Positions 48,201 to 58,716 are shown, counted from the stretch's first letter. The stretch: 64,000 nucleotides of DNA from Streptomyces barkulensis (GCF_002843305.1 NZ_PGSG01000103.1:58351-122350); one strand, 5' to 3'. Numbers and translations: made by a program. Notes: generated from the letters alone by a model not told the origin.

Positions 48201-50849
48201 GTGACCGAGAACACTCAGCAGAGCCCGACCCCCGCGGGGGCGGAGCCTTCGAACAGCGCCCATGCCGACCTGCCGACCCAGTACGTCCCGGCCGAGGTGG
48301 AGGAGAAGCTGTACGAGCGCTGGGTAGAGCGCGGTTACTTCGAGGCGGACGCGGGGAGCGACAAGCCGCCGTACACGGTCGTCATCCCGCCGCCCAACGT
48401 CACCGGCAGCCTGCACCTGGGCCACGCCTTCGAGCACACGCTGATCGACGCCCTCACCCGCCGCAAGCGGATGCAGGGCCACGAGACGCTGTGGCAGCCC
48501 GGCATGGACCACGCCGGCATCGCCACCCAGAACGTCGTCGAGCGAGAGCTGGCCAAGGAGGGCAAGTCCCGCCACGACCTGGGCCGCGAGGCGTTCGTGG
48601 AGCGGGTGTGGCAGTGGAAGTCGGAGTCCGGCGGCCAGATCTCCGGCCAGATGCGGCGACTGGGCGACGGCGTCGCCTGGTCGCGTGAGCGCTTCACCAT
48701 GGACGAGGGGCTCTCCCGCGCCGTCCAGACGATCTTCAAGCGGCTCTACGACGACGAGCTGATCTACCGCGCCGAGCGGATCATCAACTGGTGCCCGCGC
48801 TGTCTGACGGCCATCTCCGACATCGAGGTGGAGTACGCCGACCAGGACGGCGAGCTGGTCTCGATCCGATACGGCGAGGGCGACAGCTCCATCGTCGTGG
48901 CCACCACCCGCGCCGAGACGATGCTCGGCGACACCGCCGTGGCCGTCCACCCCGACGACGAGCGCTACGCCCACCTCGTCGGCACCGAGATCGAACTGCC
49001 GCTCACCGGCCGGCGCATCCCGGTCGTCGCCGACGAGCACGTGGACCCGGAGTTCGGCACGGGCGCCGTCAAGGTCACCCCGGCGCACGACCCGAACGAC
49101 TTCGAGATCGGCCGCCGCCACGACCTGCCGAGCATCACGGTCATGGACGAGCACGCGGTCATCACCGCCCACGGCCCGTTCCAGGGCCTGGACCGGCTGG
49201 AGGCGCGTTCGGCGGTCGTCGGCGCGCTGCGCGCCGAGGGACGCATCGTCGCCGAGAAGCGCCCCTACGTCCACTCCGTCGGCCACTGCTCGCGCTGCAA
49301 GACGACCATCGAGCCGCGGCTGTCGATGCAGTGGTGGGTGAAGGTCGGTCCGCTGGCGCAGGCCGCCGGCGACGCGGTCCGCGACGGGCGGGTCGCCATC
49401 CACCCCAGGGAGATGGAGTCCCGCTACTTCGGCTGGGTCGACAACCTCCACGACTGGTGCATCTCCCGCCAGCTGTGGTGGGGCCACCGCATCCCGGTCT
49501 GGTACGGCCCGAACGGCGAGACCGTCTGCGTCGGCCCGGACGAGGAGCCCCCGAGCGGCGAGGGCTGGCACCAGGACAGCGATGTGCTGGACACCTGGTT
49601 CTCCTCCGGCCTGTGGCCCTTCTCCACCCTCGGGTGGCCGGAGAAGACCGAGAGCCTGGAGAAGTTCTATCCGAACTCCGCGCTGGTCACCGGCTACGAC
49701 ATCCTCTTCTTCTGGGTCGCCCGGATGATGATGTTCGGCCTCTACGCGATGGACGGCACCCCGCCGTTCCGCCAGCTCGTGCTGCACGGCATGGTCCGCG
49801 ACCAGTTCGGCAAGAAGATGTCGAAGTCCTTCGGCAACGCGGTCAACCCGCTGGACTGGATGGACACCTACGGCTCCGACGCGCTGCGCTTCACCCTCGC
49901 GCGCGGCGCCAACCCCGGTGTCGACGTCCCCATCGGCGAGGACTGGGTCCAGGCCTCCCGCAACTTCGCCAACAAGGTGTGGAACGCCACCCGCTTCGCG
50001 CTGATGAACGGCGCCACGGTCGAGGGCGACCTGCCCGCGCCCGAGGAGTTGTCGGCGACCGACCGCTGGATCCTCTCCCGGCTGAACACGGTCGTGGCCG
50101 AGGTGGACGCCCACTACGACGACTACCAGTTCGCCAAGCTCTCCGACCTGCTCTACCACTTCGCGTGGGACGAGGTCTTCGACTGGTACGTCGAGCTGTC
50201 CAAGACCACCTTCGCCGCGGGCGGTGACGCGGCCCGGGCCTCCGCCCGCGTCCTGGGCGAGGTCCTGGATGTCACGCTGCGGCTGCTCCACCCGGTGATG
50301 CCGTTCGTCACCGAGACGCTGTGGACGACGCTGACGGGCGGGGAGTCCGTGGTGATCGCCGACTGGCCCTCCGACTCCGGCTTCCGCGACACCGCGGCCG
50401 AGCGGGAGATCGCCACGCTCCAGCAGGTGATCACCGAGGTCCGCCGCTTCCGCGCCGACCAGGGCCTCCAGCCCGGCCAGCGCGTCCCGGCCCGTCTCAC
50501 CCTGGACGGGACGGCGCTGGCGGTCCACGAGGCGGCCATCCGCTCCCTGCTGCGCCTGCAGCCGGCCGGCGAGGAGTTCCGGACCACCGCGTCCCTGCCG
50601 GTGGCGGGCGCGAAGGTGGAGCTGGACCTGTCCGGCGCGATCGACTTCGCCGCCGAGCGCAAGCGTCTGGCCAAGGATCTGGCGGCGGCCGAGAAGGAGC
50701 TGGCGCAGACCACGGCCAAGCTCGGCAACGAGGGCTTCCTGGCCAAGGCCCCCGACCACGTGGTCGACAAGATCCGCACCCGCAGGGAGCAGGCCGAGGC
50801 GGACATCGCCCGGATCTCCGCCCAGCTGGAGGCACTGCCGCAGGGGTAG
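48201..50849 (+). CDS. valS: Valyl-tRNA synthetase
   Basis: An 882-residue class I synthetase charging tRNA-Val. The HIGH motif appears as PPNVTGSLHLGHAF and KMSKS as GKKMSKSFGN. The editing domain (ATTRAETMLGDTAVAV ... GTGAVKVTPAHDPNDFEIG) is intact. Zinc-binding Cys pairs are seen in NWCPRCLTA and GHCSRCKT. The C-terminal coiled coil (ERKRLAKDLAAAEKELAQTTAKL) is present. GTG 48201 probably starts a leaderless message. A 21-bp terminator hairpin follows. Confidence 0.97.
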   Translation: MTENTQQSPTPAGAEPSNSAHADLPTQYVPAEVEEKLYERWVERGYFEADAGSDKPPYTVVIPPPNVTGSLHLGHAFEHTLIDALTRRKRMQGHETLWQPGMDHAGIATQNVVERELAKEGKSRHDLGREAFVERVWQWKSESGGQISGQMRRLGDGVAWSRERFTMDEGLSRAVQTIFKRLYDDELIYRAERIINWCPRCLTAISDIEVEYADQDGELVSIRYGEGDSSIVVATTRAETMLGDTAVAVHPDDERYAHLVGTEIELPLTGRRIPVVADEHVDPEFGTGAVKVTPAHDPNDFEIGRRHDLPSITVMDEHAVITAHGPFQGLDRLEARSAVVGALRAEGRIVAEKRPYVHSVGHCSRCKTTIEPRLSMQWWVKVGPLAQAAGDAVRDGRVAIHPREMESRYFGWVDNLHDWCISRQLWWGHRIPVWYGPNGETVCVGPDEEPPSGEGWHQDSDVLDTWFSSGLWPFSTLGWPEKTESLEKFYPNSALVTGYDILFFWVARMMMFGLYAMDGTPPFRQLVLHGMVRDQFGKKMSKSFGNAVNPLDWMDTYGSDALRFTLARGANPGVDVPIGEDWVQASRNFANKVWNATRFALMNGATVEGDLPAPEELSATDRWILSRLNTVVAEVDAHYDDYQFAKLSDLLYHFAWDEVFDWYVELSKTTFAAGGDAARASARVLGEVLDVTLRLLHPVMPFVTETLWTTLTGGESVVIADWPSDSGFRDTAAEREIATLQQVITEVRRFRADQGLQPGQRVPARLTLDGTALAVHEAAIRSLLRLQPAGEEFRTTASLPVAGAKVELDLSGAIDFAAERKRLAKDLAAAEKELAQTTAKLGNEGFLAKAPDHVVDKIRTRREQAEADIARISAQLEALPQG

Positions 50850-50890
50850 AAAGCCCGCGGGCGGGTAGAACGACAAGTACGACGAGAGAG

Positions 50891-50935
50891 CGGCGGTGGC
50901 CGCCGCGCCCGGGCCGGGCGCGGCGGCCACCGCCG
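50891..50935. terminator. Terminator after valS
   Basis: A perfect 21-bp GC-rich stem (50891-50911 with 50915-50935) and a 3-nt loop, 41 bp after the valS stop. It ends 6 bp before the folC -10 hexamer, so folC is expressed from its own promoter, whose -35 would lie within the hairpin. Confidence 0.85.
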
Positions 50936-50941
50936 TCTCCG

Positions 50942-50947
50942 TACACT
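50942..50947 (+). promoter_or_regulatory. -10 hexamer of a leaderless folC promoter
   Basis: TACACT lies 6 bases before the folC GTG, the same hexamer and nearly the same spacing as at valS. Confidence 0.4.
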
Positions 50948-50953
50948 GAAACG

Positions 50954-52513
50954 GTGAGTGAGCAGCCCCCGCACGACCCGCACGAAGGCCCCGGCGACGC
51001 CTCCGGTCAGGAGGGGGAGCACGGCGATCCCCTGGAGCGGTTCGACGAGATCATCGACGCCGAGACCGACCGCGACCCCGATCTCGCCGTGATCGAGGCC
51101 GGCAGCCGCACCCTGCGCACCCAGGCCGGTCCGACCGGGGGCGGCGAGCTGCCGACCCGGCCGGAGGATCCGGAGCTGGACCGGGCGCTGCGGGCGGTGG
51201 AGGCCGAGCTGGTGGGGCGGTGGCCCGAGACGAGGCTGGAGCCGTCCCTGACGCGGATCGTCGCGCTGATGGACGTACTCGGCGAGCCGCAGCGCTCCTA
51301 CCCCTCCATCCACATCACCGGCACCAACGGCAAGACCACCACGGCCCGGATGATCGAGGCGCTGCTGGGCGCCTTCGACCTGCGCACCGGCCGCTACAGC
51401 AGCCCGCACGTGCAGGCGATGACCGAGCGGATCAGCCTGGACGGCGCGCCGATCTCCGCCGAGCGGTTCATCGAGACGTACGAGGACCTGCGGCCGTACG
51501 TGGAGATGGTGGACGCCTCCCAGGAGCACCGGCTGTCGTTCTTCGAGGTCATGACGGGCATGGCGTACGCGGCCTTCGCCGACGCGCCGGTGGACGTGGC
51601 GGTCGTCGAGGTCGGCATGGGCGGGAGCTGGGACGCCACCAACGTGATCGACGCGTCCGTCGCCGTCGTCACCCCGATCGCCCTGGACCACACCGACCGG
51701 CTGGGCGACACACCCGAGAAGATCGCCGCGGAGAAGTCCGGCATCGTCAAGCGGGACGCCACCGTCGTGCTGGCCCAGCAGCCGGTCGAGGCCGCCTCGG
51801 TCGTACTGCGCAGGGCCGCGGAGACGGACGCCACCGTCGCCCGCGAGGGTCTGGAGTTCGGCGTCGTCTCCCGTGAGGTCGCCGTCGGCGGGCAGCTGCT
51901 GACGCTGCGCGGTCTGGGCGGGGAGTACCCGGAGGTCTTCCTGCCGCTGCACGGCGCCCACATGGCGCACAACGCCGCCGTGGCGCTGGCGGCCGTCGAG
52001 GCGTTCTTCGGCATCGGCTCCCGGCACGCCCGCACCCTGGACATCGACGCCGTGCGCACGGCCTTCGCTGCCGTGGCCTCCCCCGGACGGCTGGAGGTGG
52101 TGCGCCGCAGCCCCACGGTGGTGCTGGACGCCGCGCACAACCCCGCGGGCGCCCAGGCGACGGCCGCCGCGGTCACCGAGGCGTTCGGCTTCAGCCGTCT
52201 GGTCGGTGTGGTCGCCCCCAGCGCCGAGAAGGACGTCAAGGGGCTGCTGGAGGCGTTCGAGCCGGTCTTCGCCGAGGTCGTGCTCACCCGCAACTCCACC
52301 CCCCGCGCCATGGACGTGGACGAGCTCGCCGCGCTGGCCGTGGAGGTCTTCGGCGAGGAGCGGATCCAGGTCGAGCCCCGGCTGGACGACGCGCTGGAGG
52401 CGGCCATCACCCTGGCCGAGGAGGAGGGCGAGTACGCCGGCGCGGGCGTACTGGTCACCGGCTCGGTCTTCACCGTCGGCGAGGCCCGGCTGCTGCTCGG
52501 AAAGGACAGGTGA
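50954..52513 (+). CDS. folC: Bifunctional folylpolyglutamate / dihydrofolate synthase
   Basis: A 519-residue Mur-ligase-family enzyme that glutamylates folates (and makes dihydrofolate). The ATP loop is SIHITGTNGKTTTARMIEALL, followed by GRYSSPHVQAMTERI, VVEVGMGGSWDATNVID and TPIALDHTDRLGDT (metal-binding His), and in the C-domain VVLDAAHNPAGAQAT. The N-terminal ~85 residues are an acidic actinobacterial extension. GTG 50954 is chosen as the first start after the valS terminator. A DUF4233 gene follows after 6 bp. Confidence 0.95.
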   Translation: MSEQPPHDPHEGPGDASGQEGEHGDPLERFDEIIDAETDRDPDLAVIEAGSRTLRTQAGPTGGGELPTRPEDPELDRALRAVEAELVGRWPETRLEPSLTRIVALMDVLGEPQRSYPSIHITGTNGKTTTARMIEALLGAFDLRTGRYSSPHVQAMTERISLDGAPISAERFIETYEDLRPYVEMVDASQEHRLSFFEVMTGMAYAAFADAPVDVAVVEVGMGGSWDATNVIDASVAVVTPIALDHTDRLGDTPEKIAAEKSGIVKRDATVVLAQQPVEAASVVLRRAAETDATVAREGLEFGVVSREVAVGGQLLTLRGLGGEYPEVFLPLHGAHMAHNAAVALAAVEAFFGIGSRHARTLDIDAVRTAFAAVASPGRLEVVRRSPTVVLDAAHNPAGAQATAAAVTEAFGFSRLVGVVAPSAEKDVKGLLEAFEPVFAEVVLTRNSTPRAMDVDELAALAVEVFGEERIQVEPRLDDALEAAITLAEEEGEYAGAGVLVTGSVFTVGEARLLLGKDR

Positions 52514-52519
52514 CACACG

Positions 52520-52861
52520 GTGCGTACGCTCTGCGCGTCCACGCTCGTCGGCGAGTTCCTCGTCATCGGCTTCGCCTCCCTGGTGGCGATGCGGCTGGGA
52601 GAGCTGCCCGCGGGGACGGTGTGGGCCGTCGGCGGTACGGCGATGGCGCTGTGTCTGCTGCTGTGCGGGATGCTCGGCCGGCCCGGCGCGATCCAGCTCG
52701 GCTGGGCGCTGCAGATCGGCCTGATCGTCTCCGGTTTCGCCGTCCCGGCGATGTTCTTCCTCGGCGCCGTCTTCGCCGGGCTGTGGTGGGCGTCCATCCA
52801 CTTCGGCCGGGTGATCGACGAGGCGAAGGCCCGGAGGGCCGCAGAAGCCGGCGCCGCCTGA
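52520..52861 (+). CDS. DUF4233 membrane protein
   Basis: A 113-residue protein with four membrane segments (LVGEFLVIGFASLVAMRL, TVWAVGGTAMALCLLLCGML, IQLGWALQIGLIVSGFAV, AMFFLGAVFAGLWWASI) and a cytosolic basic end (GRVIDEAKARRAAE). DUF4233 proteins are found next to folC in most actinobacteria; their role is unknown. It lies between folC and ndk on the same strand with a GGACAGG ribosome site. Confidence 0.88.
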   Translation: MRTLCASTLVGEFLVIGFASLVAMRLGELPAGTVWAVGGTAMALCLLLCGMLGRPGAIQLGWALQIGLIVSGFAVPAMFFLGAVFAGLWWASIHFGRVIDEAKARRAAEAGAA

Positions 52862-52968
52862 CCTGCACCGCGCGACGGGTGCCGACGGAGCGTGGGAGGG
52901 CTCCCTGTAGCCTCTGAGCACTTGTGAAAGCCCGTACCTCACGTGAAAGTCCCAAGGAGCAGCCGACC

Positions 52969-53382
52969 ATGAGCCAGCGCACCCTCGTCCTCCTCAAGCC
53001 CGACGCGGTCAGGCGGGGCCTGATCGGCGAGATCGTCGGGCGCATCGAACGCAAGGCCGACTGGACGATCAGCGCGATGGAGCTGCGCACGCTGGACCGC
53101 GCCACCCTGGAGCGGCACTACGCCGAGCACGTCGGCCGCCCGTTCTACGAGCCGCTGCTCGAGTTCATGGCCTCCGGCCCGTCCGTGGCGATGGTCGTCG
53201 AGGGCGAGAGGGTGATCGAGGGAGTGCGCGCCCTGGCGGGTCCGACCGACCCGATCGCCGCGGCGCCCGGCTCCATCCGAGGGGATTTCGGAACGATCGT
53301 GCGTGAGAACCTTGTCCACGCCTCGGACTCCGAGGAGTCCGCCGAACGGGAGCTGAAGATCTTCTTCCCCTCCTACCTCTGA
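52969..53382 (+). CDS. ndk: Nucleoside diphosphate kinase
   Basis: A 137-residue enzyme equilibrating nucleoside di- and triphosphates. LVLLKPDAVRRGLIGEIVGRIE is the N-terminal signature, GSIRGDFG precedes the active site, and the catalytic His is in NLVHASDSEESAERE (family N-x-x-H-x-S-D). ATG 52969 with AAGGAG upstream is chosen over an in-frame GTG at 52924. A terminator hairpin follows. Confidence 0.97.
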   Translation: MSQRTLVLLKPDAVRRGLIGEIVGRIERKADWTISAMELRTLDRATLERHYAEHVGRPFYEPLLEFMASGPSVAMVVEGERVIEGVRALAGPTDPIAAAPGSIRGDFGTIVRENLVHASDSEESAERELKIFFPSYL

Positions 53383-53410
53383 CGGGCTATCAGAAGTGCG
53401 AACCTCTTGA

Positions 53411-53444
53411 CCTGGGGCGATCGATGGAATTCGATCGCCCCAGG
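53411..53444. terminator. Terminator after ndk
   Basis: CCTGGGGCGATCGA (53411-53424) pairs with TCGATCGCCCCAGG (53431-53444), loop TGGAAT, 28 bp after the ndk stop. The remaining ~210 bp to mreB hold no gene and should contain the mre promoters. Confidence 0.85.
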
Positions 53445-53654
53445 TGAATTCGCCCTCCACTCGGGGGAACGAATCACCCGGACGCGACGTCACCACATAC
53501 GGGGATGAACCGCGTTCCGCCGACAATGACGGAGGAGGAACCCTCTCACCGCGTTCGAAGGAGCGCGACTACGATGGAAACTTCTCCGGGCCCCGCAGCG
53601 CACGCTGTCGTCCTCCCCTCACATCGCTCCAGTCGGAAGGCCTGACGTATCCTC

Positions 53655-54686
<1,032 letters not shown>

Positions 54687-54815
54687 CGCCGGGCCGGGGC
54701 GGCTCCCGCCGCGCCGCCCGTGCCCGGACGGGGGACAAAGGCGGCGGGCGCCCCGGGAAACCGGATCGGCACCACGGTCAGACAAGTCCAACAAGGGAAG
54801 GCACGGCCGTCGCAC

Positions 54816-55823
54816 GTGAGGGATACACGAGAGAGCCGGCTGCTGCTCGTTCTGCTGGTCGCCATCGCGTTCGCACTGATCACGGTGGACATCCGCGGCG
54901 GTGAGCGGTCGCCGCTGGACGGGGCACGGCAGGTGACCGCGTCCGTCCTGGGCCCGGTGGAGAGCGGTGTCGCCACCGCCGTCGACCCCGTCGGCAACGC
55001 CATCGCGGCCGTACGGGACTCCGGCGAGCGCCATGACCGGATCAGCGTACTGGAGCAGGAGAACGCCGAACTGAAGCAGAGGCTCGCCGCCTCCGACCGC
55101 GACAACGCCCGGGTCAGGCAGCTCGACGACCTGCTGAGGACCGCGGGCGCCGGGCAGTACGGCATCAAGGCCGCCCAGGTCGTCGGGATCGGCGCCGCCC
55201 AGGGCTTCTCCTGGACCGTCACCATCGACGTCGGCCGCGACGACGGCATCAGACGCGACATGACCGTGATAAACGGCGACGGACTCGTCGGCCGGGTCAC
55301 CACCGTCGGACCGAGCACCTCCACCGTGCTCCTGGCCAACGACCCCGACTTCACCGTCGGCACCCGGATGGAGGGCACCGGCGAACTCGGCTTCGCGGGC
55401 GGCCGCGGCGACAGCGCGCTGACCGTCCAGCTCCTCAACAGCAAGGCCAGGGTGAAGAAGGGCGACCGCCTGGTCACCTTCGGCTCCAGCAACGACCGGC
55501 CGTTCGTGCCCGGCGTGCCGGTGGGCGAGGTCATCCGGGTCGATCCGCACAGCGGCGGCCTCACCCGGACGGTGCGGGTGCGGCCGTACGTCGGCTTCAC
55601 CAAGCTCGACATCGTCGGCGTCGTCGTCAAGCCGCCGCGCACCGACCCGCGTGACGCGGTCCTCCCGCCCAAGCCGAAGGACCGGCCCGCCCCGACGGTC
55701 ACGGTGACCGCCGACCCCTCGGCCGCCGCCGAGTCATCCGCCACCGGCCCCTCGGCGAGCACCGGCCCCTCCGCGGACGCCGCTCCCTCCGGGGGCGACA
55801 CCCCCAGCCCTTCCAGGAGCTGA
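54816..55823 (+). CDS. mreC: Cell-shape protein MreC
   Basis: A 335-residue bitopic protein linking MreB to the periplasmic wall-synthesis complex: a short cytosolic start, one membrane helix (LLLVLLVAIAFALITVDI), a coiled coil (SVLEQENAELKQRLAASD), then two beta-domains (GIGAAQGFSWTVTIDVG, DGLVGRVTTVGPSTSTVLLAND). The C-terminal ~60 residues are Pro/Ser/Ala-rich. GTG 54816 (VRDTRES) matches the family start though its ribosome site is weak. mreD follows 9 bp later. Confidence 0.93.
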   Translation: MRDTRESRLLLVLLVAIAFALITVDIRGGERSPLDGARQVTASVLGPVESGVATAVDPVGNAIAAVRDSGERHDRISVLEQENAELKQRLAASDRDNARVRQLDDLLRTAGAGQYGIKAAQVVGIGAAQGFSWTVTIDVGRDDGIRRDMTVINGDGLVGRVTTVGPSTSTVLLANDPDFTVGTRMEGTGELGFAGGRGDSALTVQLLNSKARVKKGDRLVTFGSSNDRPFVPGVPVGEVIRVDPHSGGLTRTVRVRPYVGFTKLDIVGVVVKPPRTDPRDAVLPPKPKDRPAPTVTVTADPSAAAESSATGPSASTGPSADAAPSGGDTPSPSRS

Positions 55824-55832
55824 CCGATAACG

Positions 55833-56534
55833 ATGCACCCCAACCGGATCCTGCTCTCGATCGCGCTCGTCGTCGTCGCCCTGGTGGTCCAGGTCAGTGT
55901 GCTGGCCCGGCTCCAACTGCCCGGCGCCGTCCCCGACCTGCTGCTGCTGACCGTCCTCGGTCTGGCGCTGGTGTACGGCCACACCGGCGGAGCCCTGGTC
56001 GGCTTCGCGGCCGGTCTGCTGGCCGACCTCGCGCCGCCCGCCGACCACGCCGTGGGCCGCTACGCGCTGGTGCTGTGCGTCGTGGGCTACGCCGCCGGCC
56101 TGACCAGGCCGGAGAACGGCCAGCACCGCTCGGCCACCGTTCCGATGCTCGTCGTGGCCGGCGCCGCGCTCTCCTCCACCCTGCTCTACGCCGGCGTCGG
56201 CGCGCTGGTCGGCGACACCGCGGCCCGCCACGTGGGCCTGGGCCTGCTGCTGACCACGGCCACCGTCTACGACCTGCTGCTCGCGCCCTTCACCGTCCCG
56301 GTGGTCATGGCGCTGGCCCGCCGCACCGCGCACGACCCGCTCGCCGACACGGCCGGCAGCGCCGGTGACGGCACCCGCACCTACGGCGGGCTGCTCGGCT
56401 CCGGAGGGCTCGGCGGGCTGCGCGGCCGCACCGGCCGCCTCGGCGGCCGGGCGGGCGCCGCCCGGCGCGGCGGCCTGACGGCCCGGGTCCCCAGGAGCGG
56501 AACGGGGCGGATCAAGGGCGTCAAGCGGCTGTGA
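55833..56534 (+). CDS. mreD: Rod-shape determining membrane protein MreD
   Basis: A 233-residue membrane protein with about five to six helices (ILLSIALVVVALVVQVSVLA, LLLLTVLGLALVYGHTGGALVGFAAGLLADL, LVVAGAALSSTLLYAGVGALV, DLLLAPFTVPVVMAL). PDLLLLTVLGLALVYG ... GFAAGLLADLAPP is the MreD signature. The C-terminal 50 residues are a Gly/Arg-rich tail seen in streptomycete copies. It lies between mreC and mrdA; its stop overlaps a 24-codon micro-ORF that reaches the mrdA start. Confidence 0.92.
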   Translation: MHPNRILLSIALVVVALVVQVSVLARLQLPGAVPDLLLLTVLGLALVYGHTGGALVGFAAGLLADLAPPADHAVGRYALVLCVVGYAAGLTRPENGQHRSATVPMLVVAGAALSSTLLYAGVGALVGDTAARHVGLGLLLTTATVYDLLLAPFTVPVVMALARRTAHDPLADTAGSAGDGTRTYGGLLGSGGLGGLRGRTGRLGGRAGAARRGGLTARVPRSGTGRIKGVKRL

Positions 56535-56605
56535 CGGCGGTGACTGTGACGGCGACAGCGGCTGTGACGACGGCGGCGACTGTGATTGCGACGGAGACGC
56601 AGTGA
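56531..56605 (+). other. Micro-ORF bridging mreD and mrdA (24 codons)
   Basis: A GTG at 56531 overlaps the mreD stop (GTGA), and the frame runs 24 codons of almost only Val, Thr and Ala to a TGA at 56603-56605 that overlaps the mrdA GTG start. The fit at both ends could keep ribosomes moving from mreD to mrdA. It may also be chance in a GTGACGGCG-like repeat. No peptide function is implied. Confidence 0.35.
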
Positions 56606-58716
56606 GCAACATTCCCGAGACCGGGCGCACCACCCGGGTCACCATCCGGCTGGTCGCCATCCAGATTCTGGTCTTCTCCCTGATGCTCACCCTCGGCGGG
56701 CGGCTGTGGTACCTCCAGATCCGCAACGGCGAGGAGTACGCCGAGAAGGCCGCCGGCAACCATGTGCAGCAGGTCGTCCAGCCCGCCGTGCGCGGCGCCA
56801 TCCTCGACGCGCGCGGTGTGCCGCTGGCCGACAACGAGACCCGGCTGGTGGTCTCCGCCAGCCGCACCGAGCTGATGAAGATGGACGACGGCGGCAAGGC
56901 CGTCCTCACCCGGCTCGCCGATGTCCTCGGCATGACGTACAAGGAGGTCTCCGACAAGACCCGCCTGTGCGACGCCGAGACCCCGCAGCCCTGCTGGAAC
57001 GGCTCCCCCTACCAGCCGATCCCGGTGACCGACGAGGCCACCACGCAGCAGGCCCTCCAGATCCGCGAACGCCAGGAGGACTTCCCCGGCATCACCGCCG
57101 AACCCGTCGCCGTCCGCCGCTACCCGGCCCCGTACGGCGCGCGGACCTCCCAGGTCCTGGGCTACCTCTCGCCCGTCACCGACGAGGAGATCGCGCAGAC
57201 CAAGGACACCGGCTCCCCGCTGCTCAGCTCCGACCAGATCGGCCGCTCCGGCCTGGAGCGCCAGTACGACGCGGCGCTGCGCGGCGACGCGGGCGTGACG
57301 CGCTACAAGGTGGACAACCTCGGCCGCGTCATCGGCGAGGCGGAGAACGACAAGGGCGAGCCCGGCTCCTCCCTGGTCACCAGCATCGACGCACGTGTCC
57401 AGGCCATCGCCGAGAAGGAACTGGTCAAGGCGATGAAGGAGGCGCGCAAGCAGCACGACCGCAACACCAACCGCAACTACGAGGCGGACGCGGGCGCGGT
57501 CGTGGTGATGGAGTCGAAGACGGGCCGGATCGTGGCGATGGCCTCCGCGCCGGACTACGACCCCAACGCCTGGGTCGGCGGCATCTCCGCCAAGGACTAC
57601 GCAAAGCTCACCGGCAAGAAGTCCAACTACCCGCTGCTCAACCGGGCCATCCAGGGACAGGCCGCGCCCGGATCGATCTTCAAGGTGATCCCGACCGCCG
57701 CGGCCGTCAAGGCCGGCTACGAGTTCGACGGGCGCTACAACTGCCCCTCCTCGTACAGCATCGGCGGCCAGGTCTTCAAGAACTTCGAGTCCCAGAACCA
57801 CGGCATGATCGACCTCGGCCGCGCGCTGGAGGTCTCCTGCGACACCGTCTACTACGCCCTGGCCCACCAGGAGTGGAAGAAGGACGGGGGCATCAACCCC
57901 AAGAAGAACCCCGACGACTGGTTCTACAGGACGGCCCACGAGTTCGGCCTCGGCAAGCGCACCGGGATCGACCTGCCCAACGAGGTCACCGGCCGCGTGC
58001 CCGACCGGAAGTGGAAGCAGGAGTACTGGGAGGCCAACAAGGACGCCTGGTGCAAGTACGGCAAGAAGGACGGGGACTACGTCGAGAAGATCGCGTACGA
58101 GAACTGCCTGGAGGGCAACAGGCTGCGCGCCGGTGACAGCGTCAACTACTCCATCGGGCAGGGCGACACACTGGTGACGCCCATTCAGATGGCCACCATC
58201 TACGCGGCGCTGAGCAACGGCGGCACCGTGTACGAGCCCACCGTCGGCAAGGCCGTCGTCAGCCCCGACGGCAGGACCGTCGAGGAGATCGAGCCGAAGA
58301 AGCGCGGCAGGCTGCCGATGGACGCCAAGACCCTGCGCCAGACCGACAAGGCGCTGGAGGGCGTGGCCACCCGCGGCACCGCCGCCTGGCGCTTCGCCGA
58401 CACCGGCTGGCCGCAGAAGGAGATCCCCATGCACGCCAAGACCGGTACGGCCGAGGTCCACGGCAAGCAGACCACCTCGTGGTTCGCGACCTACACCGAC
58501 GAGTACACGATCGTCATGACGATCTCCCAGGGCGGCACCGGCTCCGGCGCCTCCGGCCCCGCGGTGCGCGCGATCTACGACGCGCTGTACGGCGTCGGCG
58601 AGGGCGGGAAGATCGACAGGAAGAAGGCCCTGCTGCCCAAACCGCGGAAGAAGCTTCCCCGGATCAACCCGGACGGCACCATCGAGGCCCTGCGGCAGAA
58701 GGGCTTCAAGCCGTGA
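56602..58716 (+). CDS. mrdA: Penicillin-binding protein 2 (elongation-type transpeptidase)
   Basis: A 704-residue class B PBP. One N-terminal helix (LVAIQILVFSLMLTLGGRLWYL) anchors it; the dimerisation domain has RGAILDARGVPLADN. The catalytic Ser is in AAPGSIFKV (S-x-x-K), the second motif falls at SCDTVYYAL rather than an obvious S-x-N, and KTG is in MHAKTGTAEV. It crosslinks peptidoglycan with RodA as partner glycosyltransferase. GTG 56602 has GGAG 6 bases upstream. The stop overlaps rodA (GTGA). Confidence 0.95.
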   Translation: MSNIPETGRTTRVTIRLVAIQILVFSLMLTLGGRLWYLQIRNGEEYAEKAAGNHVQQVVQPAVRGAILDARGVPLADNETRLVVSASRTELMKMDDGGKAVLTRLADVLGMTYKEVSDKTRLCDAETPQPCWNGSPYQPIPVTDEATTQQALQIRERQEDFPGITAEPVAVRRYPAPYGARTSQVLGYLSPVTDEEIAQTKDTGSPLLSSDQIGRSGLERQYDAALRGDAGVTRYKVDNLGRVIGEAENDKGEPGSSLVTSIDARVQAIAEKELVKAMKEARKQHDRNTNRNYEADAGAVVVMESKTGRIVAMASAPDYDPNAWVGGISAKDYAKLTGKKSNYPLLNRAIQGQAAPGSIFKVIPTAAAVKAGYEFDGRYNCPSSYSIGGQVFKNFESQNHGMIDLGRALEVSCDTVYYALAHQEWKKDGGINPKKNPDDWFYRTAHEFGLGKRTGIDLPNEVTGRVPDRKWKQEYWEANKDAWCKYGKKDGDYVEKIAYENCLEGNRLRAGDSVNYSIGQGDTLVTPIQMATIYAALSNGGTVYEPTVGKAVVSPDGRTVEEIEPKKRGRLPMDAKTLRQTDKALEGVATRGTAAWRFADTGWPQKEIPMHAKTGTAEVHGKQTTSWFATYTDEYTIVMTISQGGTGSGASGPAVRAIYDALYGVGEGGKIDRKKALLPKPRKKLPRINPDGTIEALRQKGFKP

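Noticed and set aside
47094..50930. 1278-codon minus-strand open frame
   Set aside because: Only its last 324 codons are a gene (start GTG 48068 with a strong ribosome site). The rest is antisense to valS.
58140..58160. PBP2 as catalytically dead because of a missing S-x-N triad near SCD
   Set aside because: The SxxK and KTG motifs are intact and the second motif falls in SCDTVYYAL, which also occurs in this position in elongation-type PBPs, so activity is expected.
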